A DNA stretch of 64,000 nt, from assembly GCA_027625915.1 (NCBI GenBank), contig JANTQA010000036.1, positions 9,507,001 through 9,571,000 on the forward strand, in the 5' to 3' direction. How positions within the stretch are numbered: the stretch's first letter is position 1; every line of letters begins with the position of its first letter. The notes below the pieces were generated by a model, which was given only the letters and a program-made list of their open reading frames with translations, was not told where the DNA came from and ran no database searches. Positions 42,083 to 54,929 of the stretch are shown here, one piece after another. Made by a program: the position numbers and the translations under genes. Source of the DNA: Anaeramoeba flamelloides (Eukaryota; Metamonada; Anaeramoebidae).

Positions 42083-43999
42083 ATGAGCAACAAAAAAAAA
42101 AATGTACTCAAGAATAAGAAAAGAAAAAAAGGTGTAACATTTCAATTATTACATCGAAGCAAACGTGATCCATTAAATTTAGACAACGAGTCATCCGAGC
42201 GAGTCTTGGTACCGGTCTCAACAGGCAAGAAAAAAAAAATAAACAAGAAAGAAAAAGAAATTAATGAGTACATTAAACATAACCTTCCAAATGACGGTTA
42301 TGATTATTCAAAACATTTTTACACACAGTCTGTTGATCATTCTGAATTTGACTTTATTCCCTCAAAAAAAAATAAACATTCCGATTATACTTCTAATTAT
42401 GGTTTTAATGATTACGACTATAATGACTATTACGAAGAAGACGAAGAAGATGAATATTTTAAACAAATTCAAACCAACAACAAAAAAGGAAATAAAAAAG
42501 AAAAACAACAACAAAAAGAAAACAAAAAAGAAACACAAAAAGAAAATAAAAAAGAAAAACAAATAGAAAAAGAAAAAGAAAACGAAATTGAAGTAAAAGA
42601 AATTGAAATCGAACTTGAGATTGACCCAGAAAATGAAAAGCAAAAAGAACAAGTAATTTCTGAAATTCCAAAAGACGTTTTACCTTCTGTTCAAGAATTT
42701 ACGAAAGAGGAGTATTTTAGAATCCAAAAACAACAACTTGAAAAAGTGGATTACTACATCGACGAAGATCTCAAAAAGGAATTTGAATTTGAAGAAGGGT
42801 TTGAATTTGAAGACGGGAACGAAATTGGTGATTTAGAAGACAACTTTATCTCTTTAGCATTAGGTGAGGAACTTGAGGTTCCAAAAGAATTGATGGGTGA
42901 AAATCTGAATTCGCAAGATGAACAAAATAAAGGCCAAGAAAAGAACATCTCACAATTACAATTAAAACGAGGTTTACATTATTGGGACGGGATTGACGTC
43001 AAAGAAGGGAAAACTCTTGAACAGCTTGGAGAAGAGGATCCCAACAAAAAGATGTTTGAAAATGTCAATGACGAAGAAAAAAAGAAAAATGAAGAATTTG
43101 AATCTGAATCGGAATCTGGTGACGAATATGTCGATCTAGACGATATCGATCAAATTGTGCCTTATTTAAGCAAAGAAATTGGATCTCAGTCATTCCAATT
43201 GGAAGGCGAACAAATAGACGATGAAGACTTTGACAAATTTTATGAAAAAAACTATACTGAAAAAAAGCCTTCCAAAACAGTCAACGAATTATTAAACTCA
43301 TCAGATCTTGAAAGTGATCTCGAATTTTCAACAGATAGCGAAAGAGAAAGCCGCCAAGATATTTCTGCTTTTCGACCAGCGCTAAACGAGTTTATGGAAA
43401 CATACCAAAAGGATAGTAACGAATTAGACAAGATCGATCCCGTAGATCAAGATTTAATAAATTTCACAATCAAATCGCATGAAATTAAGCAAAAAGAGCA
43501 AGAAAAAAACCCACAAATTTCAATTGAACAAGAACTATTACAAGAGGAAATGAGAAAAAATAGAAAACCCGACTGGGACTGTGAAAGCATATTATCAACG
43601 AGACAGAATACAAGCAACCAAGCCAAGACAATTCAATTAAAAGGCAAATCGAAAAAACAAAATAATAATAAAGATAACCAGCAAAGAGACGGAAACAAGA
43701 GTGGGGTATTGACCGATCAATATGATCTTATTCAAATTTCAAAAAAAACTGGTATACCAAGAGGTGTACTAAATGAAAAACAAAAAAAGCAAAAATTTAA
43801 AAAACAAAATTTAGGAAAATCAAGAAAGGGTGAATCAAAAGAAGAAAGGAAAGAAAGGAAAAAAAAAATCAAAGAAATGAAAAAACTTCGAAAAGCAAAG
43901 AAAAAACAAACCAAAAAGAAATTCCAAAATGAAGAAAAAAAACAAAAAATTGATCAAATTAAACAAAGACAAAATAACCCTAAAATTATAAAATTTTAA
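42083..43999 (+). CDS. LTV1: LTV1-like 40S ribosome biogenesis factor
   Basis: Single exon, 638 residues. Landmarks in LTV1 order: KKGVTFQLLHRSKRDPLNLD at the N-terminus (human 'KAVSFHLVHRSQRDPL'), GYDYSKHF and FDFIPSKK (human 'YDYLQHLK...LIPS'), a long acidic centre with FEKFYE-like DFDKFYEKNY, then from residue about 497 DWDCESILSTRQN (human 'KWDCESICSTYSN'), KKTGIPRGVL (human 'KTGIPLNVL') and a Lys/Arg-rich tail with ESKEERKERKKKIKEMKK (human 'ESKEDKRARKQAIKEERK'). LTV1 travels with pre-40S particles and helps place uS3 and eS10 before release by casein kinase 1. The protein is longer than human LTV1 (475) because of Lys/Glu low-complexity insertions at about 130-190. The assignment rests on remembered motifs that agree at both ends. 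Confidence 0.88.
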   Translation: MSNKKKNVLKNKKRKKGVTFQLLHRSKRDPLNLDNESSERVLVPVSTGKKKKINKKEKEINEYIKHNLPNDGYDYSKHFYTQSVDHSEFDFIPSKKNKHSDYTSNYGFNDYDYNDYYEEDEEDEYFKQIQTNNKKGNKKEKQQQKENKKETQKENKKEKQIEKEKENEIEVKEIEIELEIDPENEKQKEQVISEIPKDVLPSVQEFTKEEYFRIQKQQLEKVDYYIDEDLKKEFEFEEGFEFEDGNEIGDLEDNFISLALGEELEVPKELMGENLNSQDEQNKGQEKNISQLQLKRGLHYWDGIDVKEGKTLEQLGEEDPNKKMFENVNDEEKKKNEEFESESESGDEYVDLDDIDQIVPYLSKEIGSQSFQLEGEQIDDEDFDKFYEKNYTEKKPSKTVNELLNSSDLESDLEFSTDSERESRQDISAFRPALNEFMETYQKDSNELDKIDPVDQDLINFTIKSHEIKQKEQEKNPQISIEQELLQEEMRKNRKPDWDCESILSTRQNTSNQAKTIQLKGKSKKQNNNKDNQQRDGNKSGVLTDQYDLIQISKKTGIPRGVLNEKQKKQKFKKQNLGKSRKGESKEERKERKKKIKEMKKLRKAKKKQTKKKFQNEEKKQKIDQIKQRQNNPKIIKF

Positions 44000-44175
44000 A
44001 TACTTTCTATAGAAAAATTTTTTTGAAGATTTCTTTTAAAAATTGAAAAATTATCATAAAGAAATTTATAAAATATAAATAGAAAATTTATCGAAAATAA
44101 ATAAATAAATAAATAATAATATCAAATTAATCTAATTTTTTGTGTTATTTTTTTTTTTTTGTTTTCATTTTTTAT

Positions 44176-44715
44176 ATCTAAACCCCATTCCAATAATTTC
44201 GAAATATCCAAAATCAAAAAGAGGTAAAAAAAAACCCAATTTTTTAGATTTTTCCAAACGTATTAAATAATCATAATAATGTGGCAAGTATTAATGTTTT
44301 TACAAGTAATCCTTTTCATACAAATAAAAGAAACAAATATAAAACTCAAAAATAAAAACAGGTGTATCCAAAATACTGAAACAAGCTGAACAAAAAATGT
44401 ATTGGTAAATTTGTTGATATTTCATAAACAATTGTTGATCGATCATTTGATAAGATAACATCCGATTAATTGTATGTGTTTTTTCGATTTAACAAACTCA
44501 ACACTAACCTTCTATCAACCATCGAAAAAAAAATTTCAGATCTAAACAAACAGATCACCTAACTGGAAAAAAGGAAATGAAAACCAAACAAAAAAGACAA
44601 AAAATGAAATAGTTTGTAAAATCAAAACTATTCCCGAATTGAAAGTAAAGTGGAGTGTTGCTATTCTTTCAACCATTTAAACGGTGTCCAAATTTTTGGA
44701 ATTTAGTTTAATTAT
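44176..44715 (+). repeat. Dispersed repeat family B, copy 4
   Basis: The closest relative of 29,283-29,835: shared AAACCCCATTCCAA, AAGCTGAACAAAAAATGTAT, ACCTTCTATCAACCATCGAA and ACTGGAAAAAAGGAAATGAA. On the complementary strand it encodes SKLLEWGLDI next to the conserved left end. Confidence 0.72.
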
Positions 44716-44739
44716 TTATTTGGGGAGGTGATTTCATAA

Positions 44740-45310
44740 AATTATCTCATTTTGCAGTAAAGTTTTTTTTTTAATTTGGGAAATAAACTGAAAATTTGTA
44801 AAATATTCTTTTTATTTCAATAAATTAAAATATAAAAATGCCACAGGAATTTCCACAATTAAAAATAATTGCGTAAAACCAAAGATTTTTCTATATACTC
44901 TCAAAATGAAGAAAAGTACTGTTAGCTTTTCTTGATTTTTCTGTTTTTTTTTTACAAAATGGTTAGATTTTCGTTAGGTTTTTTTACTTTAGAAATAAAC
45001 CAAAAATTTTAATAAATTTTCTGTTTATTTCTAAAGTAAAAAAAACCTAGAACACTTCACAAATAAAATAGAAAACCTCAAAAAAACCGAAAAAAAATCA
45101 ATAAACTTTCTAAATAAAATAGAAAACCTCAAAAAACCTAGAAAACGTCACAAATAAAACAGAAAATCTTGAGAAAATTGTTGTTAGTTTTTTTTTTACT
45201 TTTTGATCTGGAAAGAAAATTTATTTAATTTTCTTTTTATTTTAAAAATTAAAAAAAAACTAGACACTTTATGACATTCAAAATTACTCGGTGGCGCTTT
45301 CTGGAACCAT
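44740..45310 (+). repeat. Family D composite repeat, copy 2 (best example)
   Basis: The core is a hairpin: GTTAGGTTTTTTTACTTTAG then GAAATAAACC on the left, and the reverse of it (GGTTTATTT appears as GTTTATTTCTAAAG, then TAAAAAAAACCTAG) on the right. It is followed by serial AACCTAGAACACTT / AATAGAAAACCTCAAAAAA units. The same module order recurs at 55.0 and 61.7 kb and inverted at 60.5 kb. Confidence 0.62.
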
Positions 45311-46159
45311 GTATTTATTTCAATTTTTTTATATTATCTATAATGTGGATAAGATTATAACTTATATGAATTCTTTTCGTTAAAAATGAAAAAATAAAAA
45401 AAAAAAATTTTTTAACCAAGAAGAGAAAAAAAATAAAGAAACTCATGAAATAGAAGAAATTAACGAAATAATTGAATAAATATAAATTTAATTTTAAAAG
45501 TTTTTTTTATTACCCTGGCGTATTTAGTAAACTTGTTAGATATTTTATTTTATCTTTTTAAAACCAAAAATTTTATAATTACCATCATTATAGCTCCGGA
45601 TTTACTTCATACGATATTTAGTAGACATTGGTCCCAAATCAAGCATTTTTACAATTTTCATCAGAATTTGATCCCAGCACAATTTAATTACTTATAAGAA
45701 GAGGTGAAATTACCACCACAAAATCCCGACTAATATATTTTCAAAACTAATAAGAACTAAACCAATTATTATTTTATCTAATACACTTTTTTGTATTTTA
45801 TTTGAAGATAACATCAATAAAGAAATAAATATGAGAAAAAAGTAACTTTTAATGACTTAAAACTAAAGATAAAAAACAATATCTGTATAATTTGAAAACA
45901 ATTAAAATAGGAAATGTCTTTTAGTGTTCCAAAATTTATAAGAATTTAAATAAATCTTTGATTAATTTTATTCTTTGAAATTCTGGAAAATCTAGATACT
46001 TTATCATGTTTTTAAAATTTAAAAGTATGATTGATTTATTTAATATTTATTTCTACCCACTTAAAAACCGGAAAACTACTGTTAAACCATCTAAAGTTTT
46101 TTTTATTCAGAAAAACAATAGATTTATAGAATTAAATCGAAAGCCCCTAAAAATAAGAG

Positions 46160-46510
46160 TTGGGGTTTCTTTTTAATAATTGAATTAAACAAAAAATTAT
46201 TTAAATTTTCTGTATATTCCAAAAAGTAAAAAAAAAACTGCCATTAGGTTTTCCAGAATTTAAAAGAATTAAGTAAAATTTTTGATTTTTTCATATTCGA
46301 TTGAAATGTGGGGAAATCACCTTGAGGCCTTTTTTAATTTGAGAAATTCAAAGAAAATTTCTTATATTTCCTTTTTATTTTTTAAATTTGTCAAAATTCC
46401 TTTAGGTTTTCCAGAATTTATCAGAATAGAGTAAAATCAAGGATTTAACTCTTTATTTCCGAATTATGATAAAGATAGACACTCTACAACCCTATACTTA
46501 TCTTGTGACA
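46160..46510 (+). repeat. Family D composite repeat, copy 3
   Basis: Two successive units each contain TTAGGTTTTCCAGAATTTA followed by an AGAATWRAGTAAAAT stretch, the second D module. An internal palindrome runs around AAATTTCTTATATTTCC. The copy is older and less regular than the one at 44.7 kb. Confidence 0.45.
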
Positions 46511-47224
46511 CACCAAGGGAATATTACCATATTATTAAACCTGAAAAATTTAACTTTAAATTTTTCAAATTATCAAAAATTTAAATCGTAACTACATTTT
46601 TCAAATTTTAAACTTTTCGAAATGTATTAACGAGATGTTTGTATACCTGAAATAATAAATCAGAATAGATAACACCCAAAAATAATAAAAAAAGGAAAAA
46701 TGTTAGAATTTTGATTATTAAACTCAATAATAGGAAAATATAAATCACTCGATATGATATTGGTGAAAGATATACTTTTATCACAATCAAACGAAAAAAA
46801 AAAAAAAAATATTATCCAAAAAATCCTGAAGAAAAAAGTTATACTTAGTTGAAAGACAAAGAAAACCTTTACTATGACTAAAAAAAATTATGAAATTTAT
46901 TGATCTTGTCGATAAATTTTCATCAAAAGTCTATTATTAGAAAACTTAAAGTAATATGGAAACTTAATAATAAAAAAATGAAAATAAAAAATACTTAAAA
47001 AATTCAAAAAAAAAAGTATAAATTAAGGTACTTAGTGCCCCCACTCTCACATGTAGTGTCTAGATTTTTTTAGAATTAATGTAGTGGGCAAATCCAAAAA
47101 TTTGAATATATTTATATAAATTAAAAAAATAAAATAAATGAAAGTGGAATACAAATTATTAGTAATAGATTGTGTATTTTTTATTTAATATATATTATCT
47201 TTCTATTATGTTCTAACACGAGAA

Positions 47225-47540
47225 AAGTATATGAATGTGTTTTTATGTTCAGTCAAGTTCCTTCATGTGCCTAGTTTTTTTGTGTTTTTTCTGTATGATC
47301 CGTAAAATCTCTAGATATTACAAATAAATCGAAAACTTGGGAAAACCTAACATAAACCTTATTTAATTTAAGTAATTCATCAAAATTATAAAAAATATAA
47401 TGGTAATTTTTCAACAATTTGAAAGAATAAAAGAAAATATTTGATTTTTTTAATCCTTTAAAATCCTGCAAAACTGAATAAAAACTATTGGTTTTTTTTT
47501 TTTTGAGTTAAGAAATAAAAAAACCTAACACTAGTGGATA
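47225..47540 (-). repeat. Possible family D copy 4
   Basis: GTGCCTAGTTTTTTTTGTGT, an AAAACCTAACATAAACC stretch and a final AAGAAATAAAAAAACCTAAC resemble D modules, but the order is disturbed. Confidence 0.3.
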
Positions 47541-49171
47541 CATTTTAAAGGTTCCCTTATGAATCATATTTTGATTTTTTATATTTATCTTTTTATTATT
47601 ATTTCTTCTTTAATTTTTTGTATTTTGATAAAAATTTCTTTTATTTCATCTTTCTCTCAATAAATAATTAAATAAATAAATATTAATTTATTGTTTCAAG
47701 AAAAAAAAAATAAAAAACTAAAAAAAAAAAGGAAACTATAAAAAAATAAATTGAAAAAGTTCTCGAATTCTTTTGAAATCATACTTTTCGTTTCTGGGAT
47801 GTGAAAAAACGAAAACGAAAAAACTAAAAAAGGGAGCAAAAAAAACTTTAAAAAACAGGTAGTGGGTAATTGCCTCAAATTTATTGTTAATCAATGTGAA
47901 ATTTGTGATTGAACATTTAAGTGGTTGTGGTGGGAGGGGGTATTATAAACTCTGAAAATATTTTGATTTTCTATTTTAGAAATGCTAAAATAATACAAAT
48001 TAGGTCTTTTGTTTGAAACTCTTGAAAACCATAAACTTTTTAAACACTGCGAAAAAGAATTTTTTTTTTTTTAAAATTTACTATTTCGGGTGGAAAAGTG
48101 TTTAAAATTTCACTTTTTTACCTTTTGAAAATTAGATCAGCTCACCAAATTTTTTAGTAATATTATCACATCTCCTAATATCATTTTTTATTGATCACAA
48201 AAAAATTGTTGTAAATTATTATCATAAAAATTTTTTTTTTCAAAATTACTACATTTGTAAAATGTGATCAGTAATTATTAAAATATATCAACTCTGCTTC
48301 AAGTTTTGTGCAAGAAAATTAGTTTACTTAATTTTTTTTTTTTGATAATTTAAAAGCATTTTTACACCTAATTTTTTTTTAATTAATCCACTCACATGTA
48401 TTATTCCTTAACTTTTATTTCCTTTTGAGTACTTATTAAGTTATGTTAAAAAATAATTTCATTTTTTATTATTTAACTTTTGTCAAAATACTCTATAAAT
48501 TCTTTTATTGGTTTTTTATCCAAAATTTTCACTTTTAACATTTTAAAAAAATATTTCTTTGTTTAACTGTGGGAACAAATTCTAAATCTGTGTCAACCTA
48601 AGTAATAATCCATTTCAAATATTTTTTTAATTTTAAGAATTATAATATTATTACTTTATTAAATTTACCTATTCTATTATAATACATATTTACTTAAAAA
48701 TAACAAGTGGTAATTGATTAACCAAAAATTATTTATTAGAAACAACCTTTCACAAGTGGAGAATGGTTAAATTAAAGTATCTGACATAAACGATTTACAA
48801 TCATTAGTATTTAATTAATAATTTTTTTTGTATAAACTTCTAAATTTTTTTGTGATCTATCATAAAATTTTATTTTTAACAAGTCTTTCATTACATCAAA
48901 ATTAATTTTTATTCAAAATTTTTTGATAATTACTTTTTTGATAACAAACTAAATTAATTATATATAATAAAACATTCTACCCATTATTTTAGTTATTTTA
49001 ATCTTTTATTTATTGATTTTTTATAGTTTCGATTATTAAAGATTTTTGAGATGTCTAAGATAAATAAAAATGCAAATTAAAAATTTTTTTTTTGAAAAAA
49101 ACCTTTAATCATATGTATATGTCTTTTTAACCCCTGAATTCGTGTTTTTTTTTCGTTGTACCCTTCAGAAA

Positions 49172-49178
49172 AATATAT

Positions 49179-49223
<45 letters not shown>

Positions 49224-49300
49224 AAACGATTTTTACGCGTCGCTCACGCGTGCGCAAACGCGTTTCATTATATCAAAAAAATCGTCATACCCGTGATATT
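49172..49300. repeat. TA microsatellite with adjoining CpG-dense island
   Basis: About 47 bases of mostly alternating TA (49,172-49,218) are followed by CAGAGAAACGATTTTTACGC and then a run with three ACGCGT hexamers (about 49,235-49,264) and about nine CpG in 45 bases. AACGATTTTT on the left pairs with AAAAATCGT on the right, and AAACGCGTTT is a perfect palindrome. Nothing else in the 64 kb has this composition. Function unknown. Confidence 0.8.
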
Positions 49301-50169
49301 CTGTAAAACCTTTTCTTTTATTCAAAATCCAAAATTTCACTTAAAAAGGATTGAAAATAAACATTTGGGACCTCTAATATCTTTTCACTACATTTTTAAC
49401 AATATAATATAAGCGAATAAGTAAACTTGAAAATAATTTGCAAGTCCTTTATCAAATATTTGAAATAAAAAAATTGTTAGTTTTAACATATTTTATTTGA
49501 AAATAAAATAATTTTTTTTGTTGAATAAATTGATTTTTTGGATCTTTAGTATAAACCATAAAAAATCATAATTAACAGTATTTGGAATCCCATTTAATAA
49601 AGTTTCTATTAAATAATTTGAGTTGTTTACAGATTGATTTCATTACACAGAAGAGAAAATTGAGATATTCCTTTAATTTATACTATTTTTATGAAATATT
49701 AACTTTGATAACATGTTTTTCTTATATATTAGTCAATATCAATTCAATCTTTTCAACTTTGAAGTTAAAAACCTTTGTCTTCATATAATCTCATAACCAA
49801 AAAATAAAAAACAATCGTTATTAAAAATCACACAAATTTCAATCGACCTTTCCCAATAATAAAATGAAAAATATCTTGTCTCTAACCGAGCGAAATAAAA
49901 AATAAATATACTTATTGACCAATTGATCCAAACTCTTATCAATTTTCATTTCTTGTTTCTCAACCTTAACAAAATAAGTATTTCTCTTTTTATTCAAATA
50001 AAGAAAAATCCTTCAATATAAAAAAGAGCAATTAAAACTTAACTTTTCTTTGTTAGAGTAATTTCAAAAAATCTCTATTTGCTTTTACTGAAGAAAAAAT
50101 CATTTTTTTTAGATCTTTCTCATTAATAACAATTTTCTCAAAGAAAAACACAAAAACAGAAAAAAAAAT

Positions 50170-53100
50170 ATGGGAAAATTATTAGATATCGTTTCACCTC
50201 TATTACAATTTGTTCCAGAGGTAAAGAAACCAATAAACAAAATACCACTCAAAGAAAAAATATGGTGGACTTTAGGTACACTTTTCGTCTATCTTATCGC
50301 ATGCCAGATCCCAATTTTTGGAATTATTGTTAACTCTGGTTCAGATCCTTTATACCATCTAAGAGCAGTTATGGCCTCAAATCGTTTCACTCTTATGGAA
50401 CTTGGTATTTCACCAATTGTCACTTCTTCCCTTGTTATGCAACTTCTTGCTGGTGCGAAAATTTTAAATATCGATCAAAACAACCGACAAGAAAAAGCCA
50501 AATTTGAATCAGCCCAAAAACGTAAATTTTTTTTTTTTTCTTTTTGAACTTTTTTTTTCCTTTTTTTTTCTTTTGTTTTATTTTTTTTTTTCCTCTTGTT
50601 TGTATGGGTCATTTTAATTTCCGTAACCAATTTTTTATTTTCGCTTTTTACTTTTTATAAATACCAAACATTTGTGCTTTAAAAACTCGATACTTAAAAA
50701 ATTTTAATTTGGTTTTCCTTGAATTCGAAATATTGAAGTAAACTTTTAAAAATATCATCAAGTGCTGTAATAATTTTTTCTCACGAAAACAAATAAACCT
50801 CCAGACATTTGAACCAATAGAAAAACCAAAAAACGAAAGTGAATGAAAAGAAAGTAAAAGTTTTGTTCAGGAATATTTTGATTACTGTTGGCTTGTGTCA
50901 AAATCAAAGTCTTAATTTTGAACGTTTTTTTAATAAATTTGTACTTTTTCAGTTACATCCACAAGAGAGAAGTTTCTTGTCAAAAAAAACAAGAGGCTTC
51001 TAATAACTAAAAATTCAATTTAAGTCAAATCATAAAAATGACTGGCGATGATACAGAAATTCAAAAATCGAAAACAATTCTTCAAAAATCAAAACAAAAA
51101 AACAGACAAATTCCCAAACATTTTTATTCTTTTATCAAAATCGAATTTTTATTTTTACCATTTTTCCTCTTGGCTAATTTTCTTTTTATTGGGAAGATGA
51201 GTTACAAATGTAAAGGATCAAGAAGTTACTTGCTAATACTGTGATACTCAAACACAAACGTCTGGGTAACTTGAAAATAAAAAAGAAAAAGCAAAGGCAA
51301 AAAATACCAAAGGGTTAAAGCAAAATCAAAAAGAAAAAAGAAATGATAACCATTAAACTACGATCCCCAAACGAATATTCATGATCAATTATCAAATTAT
51401 ATTCATCAAAATTATCGTGAATGTGATTTTGAGTGTTCTTATTTAAAGATAGCATTGGTTGTTTTTTTTTTTTTTTGATTTTTACCAATTGTTACCAAAC
51501 CCTTTTTAAACTTAAATTTTTCTTTTTTCTTGTCAATTTTTTGTTTTTGTATTTTTCACCATAACAATAATTTGGGTATGTCCTCCCCTTAAATAATCGT
51601 GGAATATATGATTTTACACTTAGATTTCCTTTGAGGGAATTCAAGGAAAAGATCATCTAGAGAGTAAAATAAACTTCTTCCAATAATAAAAAAAAAACAA
51701 AGAGCTTTTTGCTATTTGTAGTTATTTAAAATAATAAAATATTTTTACAAATAACCTCTCCCTTGTGGGAGCACCAAAAAGGTATAATAGTTTTTGAAAA
51801 AATTACATATTTTTTAAAAAAACTTCATAAGATCTTGATTTTACATATGTATTGTAAAAACAAAAGTTCATATTTTTTTTTGAAATTTTATCAATTTGAT
51901 CATTTGACTAACTGTTGAGAGAAAAATGTTGGACACAGAAAAATGGTTGGTCACCATTTTTAATTGGGAACATTAGTAAAATTGAAAATCAAATCCTATT
52001 GATAACTAGGTGAATTTTATATAAATCCAGGTAAAAGTGTGTTACCAGTTTATTAATCTGTGGTGTGTGTAGAATAATCATTTGAATGGTTGATAACTAA
52101 AGTAGATCATGCTATTTTAACAAAAATCCAAGTTGTAGTAAAGTTTACTATTAATTTTGAAAATGGTAATTTTTAAACTTGCTTTAGACTATAAGAGATA
52201 AGGTTTTGAAAAAGTAGAAATACAATAATCGTTATTTTAATAAGTATATTATTGTTATTTTCTTTAGTTATTTCACAAACGAAAGAAATTAAAAATCATT
52301 TTCAGTAATGTTCCCATTTAAATTGCTGTCCAACTATTTTTCTCTTTCCAACATTTTTCTCTCAACAGTAATATTCTAAATTAAATTCATAAAATTTCAA
52401 AAAAAACAATTTTCTACTTTTTTCAGGATCGCATTTTTTTTTTCACAACACTTTACCAAAATCAAAAAATTTCAAATTAAATTCATTTTCAAAAAACAAG
52501 CAAAAAACTTTATGAATAATTATCATCAAACTGTTTTGTTTGAGTTAGTTCAACCATTTTAATTGGTTCTCTTTTTAATACTTTTGGTTTTCACTTTTTG
52601 AAAATTACAGTAACAAATTTTCATTGACTTTTTGATTTTTTTCTTTCATTCATTTTCTCCCAATAAAACAAAATAAAAAAAACGAATTAACTTAGTTTTA
52701 AAAAAATCTCTCAAAAAAGTTTTCAAAAAGTATCTTTAAAACAGTTAACAATCTTTGGTAGACCTATTTTCATGACTTTATAAAAAAACTTTTTTGTCAC
52801 ACTTTTTTAAGTACTTTAATAATCAAAAATAATTTGATCAATCAAAAAAACACAAATATGGTTTTACCTTTCATAAAATTCTTAAACTCCTTTTATTTGT
52901 TTGGCACCTTTTCTTTATTTACATCATTTTTAATTTTTTTAATTTTTTTGTTCTCACAAATTCTTCAACTTTCCTCATAAATTCTTAACTCTTTTCTTCA
53001 ATAAAGTTTTGGGTTTAATTGTAACACTTGGACAAGCTACACTCTATGTTTTTAGTGGAATGTATGGATCTTTGTCTGACTTAGGAATCTTTAGATGTGT

Positions 53101-54301
53101 ATTTATTGTTCTTCAATTATCACTTTCAGGTGTTATTGTCTTATTACTTGATGAACTTCTTCAAAAAGGATATGGTCTTGGCTCTGGAATTTCCTTATTT
53201 ATCACAACAAACACCTGTGAAAATATTGTGTGGAAAGCTTTTAGCCCAACTACAACAAATACTGGAAGAGGTAAATGAATATTCATTATCCTTTTGCTTT
53301 TTCTTTTCTTTTTTTTTTTTTTATTATTTATTTACTCTTCTTCAAAATGAAGCATTTCTTTATTTTTAAATAATTAAACATTATTCTTTGATCATCCCTA
53401 AATTCTTTTATTTTTAAAACAATTATTCAATTCTTGAACCAAATATTAATTTCTATAAACAATTAAAAATTATAATTCAAAAAATAAAAACAAAAATGAT
53501 AAATCTCCAAATTACTTTCCAACAAACAAAAACATACAAATTTACAAAATATAAATTGAAAACTTGAAAAATAATACATAATAGGAACTGAATTCGAAGG
53601 AGCAATTATTGCCTTTTTCCATTTTTTAATTACCAGAAAGGACAAAACAAGAGCACTGAAGGAAGCCTTTTACAGAAGAAACTTACCAAACATCACCAAT
53701 CTTCTTGCCACTGTGATCATCTTTTTAACAGTAATCTACTTCCAATCTTTCCGTGTCGAGCTACCATTAAGATCACAAAGAGTCAAGGGTAATGCAGGAA
53801 CATATCCAATCAAATTATTTTATACTTCAAATATGCCAATCATTTTACAATCCGCACTTGTGACAAACTTTTTCTTTTTCTCCCAAATGCTCTACAAAAA
53901 ATTTGGTGGCAACATTTTAATCAGACTCTTAGGAAAATGGGAAGATGTAGCAAACCAAGGAAGGGCAATTCCAGTTTCAGGCCTTGCTTATTTCATTTCC
54001 CCACCTCGTTCATTCCTCGAGATCTTCACAAACCCATTCCATGCCGTAATTTACTTAACCTTTATCTTGGGCACTTCAATTATCTTTTCAAAATCTTGGG
54101 TTGACATCTCCGGTTCCTCCGCTAAAGATGTCGCCAAGCAATTAAGAGACCAGAAAATGTCTCTTCGAGGTGGTTACCGTGACCAAACAGTAAAAAGAAA
54201 ACTTGCTAAATATATTTCAACTGCTGCTAAATTCGGCGGCTTGTGTATCGGTATTTTATCAATTGTTTCCGATTTTATGGGTAAGGATTTTTTCTTTTTC
54301 T

Positions 54302-54348
<47 letters not shown>

Positions 54349-54599
54349 TCTTTTTTTTTTTTTTTTTGGTTTTATTTCTTTCACCAATAGTGGATTTCAA
54401 ATTATTTAATAATTTTTTTTTTTTATAATGTAATTTTCTCTCCAAACTTTTATTTTTTCAATTATTTTAAAAAGGAGCAATTGGTTCTGGAACTGGTATT
54501 TTATTAGCAGTTACAATGATTCATCAATACTTTGAAACAATCCAAAAAGAATCCGGTGGAATTGCTGGATTAGGCGGATTAGGAAACCTCTTCAAATAA
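50170..54599 (+). CDS. SEC61A: Protein transport protein Sec61 subunit alpha
   Basis: Four exons: 50170-50521, 53007-53270, 53585-54280 and 54475-54599, all junctions phase 1; 478 residues (human 476). The sequence tracks SEC61A throughout: the N-terminal amphipathic helix and first membrane segment, [20 protein letters not shown] with [28 protein letters not shown] with [69 protein letters not shown] and [20 protein letters not shown]. It forms the protein-conducting channel of the ER membrane with Sec61 beta and gamma. A Phe-rich stretch TNFFFFSQM replaces the usual SNLYVISQM. Intron 1 is 2,485 bp and holds a MITE; introns 2 and 3 are 314 and 194 bp. The last intron has very long T runs. 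Confidence 0.98.
50522..53006 (+). other. 2.5 kb intron 1 of SEC61A
   Basis: GTAAAT donor after AAA C and ATAAAG acceptor, phase 1. It contains family A MITE copy 3 (51,911-52,369). The remaining sequence gave no supported exon; a short frame at 51,038-51,244 is Lys-rich noise. Confidence 0.9.
51911..52369. mobile_element. Family A MITE, copy 3, inside SEC61A intron 1
   Basis: The left end ACTGTTGAGAGAAAAATGTT and the right end, reversed, are identical over these 20 bases and continue as GGA, AGAAAAAT, GTTGG and GGGAACATTA for about 80 bp. The left inner segment (TTTTTAATT then ATTAGTAAAATTGA) matches copy 2 at 38.3 kb, placing it in the same family though the outermost ends differ. Confidence 0.72.
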
Positions 54600-54929
54600 A
54601 TGATTTGTCACTCTAAATTTCCAATTTTAAATTGTTTTTTTTTTTTTTTTTCCTTTCTTTCTTTCTTTATTTATTATAATCGAAAAAATCAAATAAAATA
54701 CCCCATATTATCGAAAATTTTTAAATGTTTTTTTTATAAATATTTTTCAAAATTTTTTATAAATTTTAAAAGAATCCTGATCAACCTTATATAATTTTTT
54801 TAATTTTTTATTATGTCTCAATAAATATATTTCTTGATACATTTTATAATTTTAATAATTGAAAATTTTCAATTTTTTCTTTATTTTTTATTTTCAAGAG
54901 AGCTAATTCAACAAAATTACACTCGATTT

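Larger units (their letters stand above)
44000..50169. other. 6.2 kb gene-poor region, repeat-rich
   Basis: It contains a family B copy (44,176-44,715), several family D palindromic modules (44,740-47,540) and the TA microsatellite with adjoining CpG-dense island (49,172-49,300). No exon is supported. 47,900-49,130 shows nothing interpretable. Confidence 0.55.
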
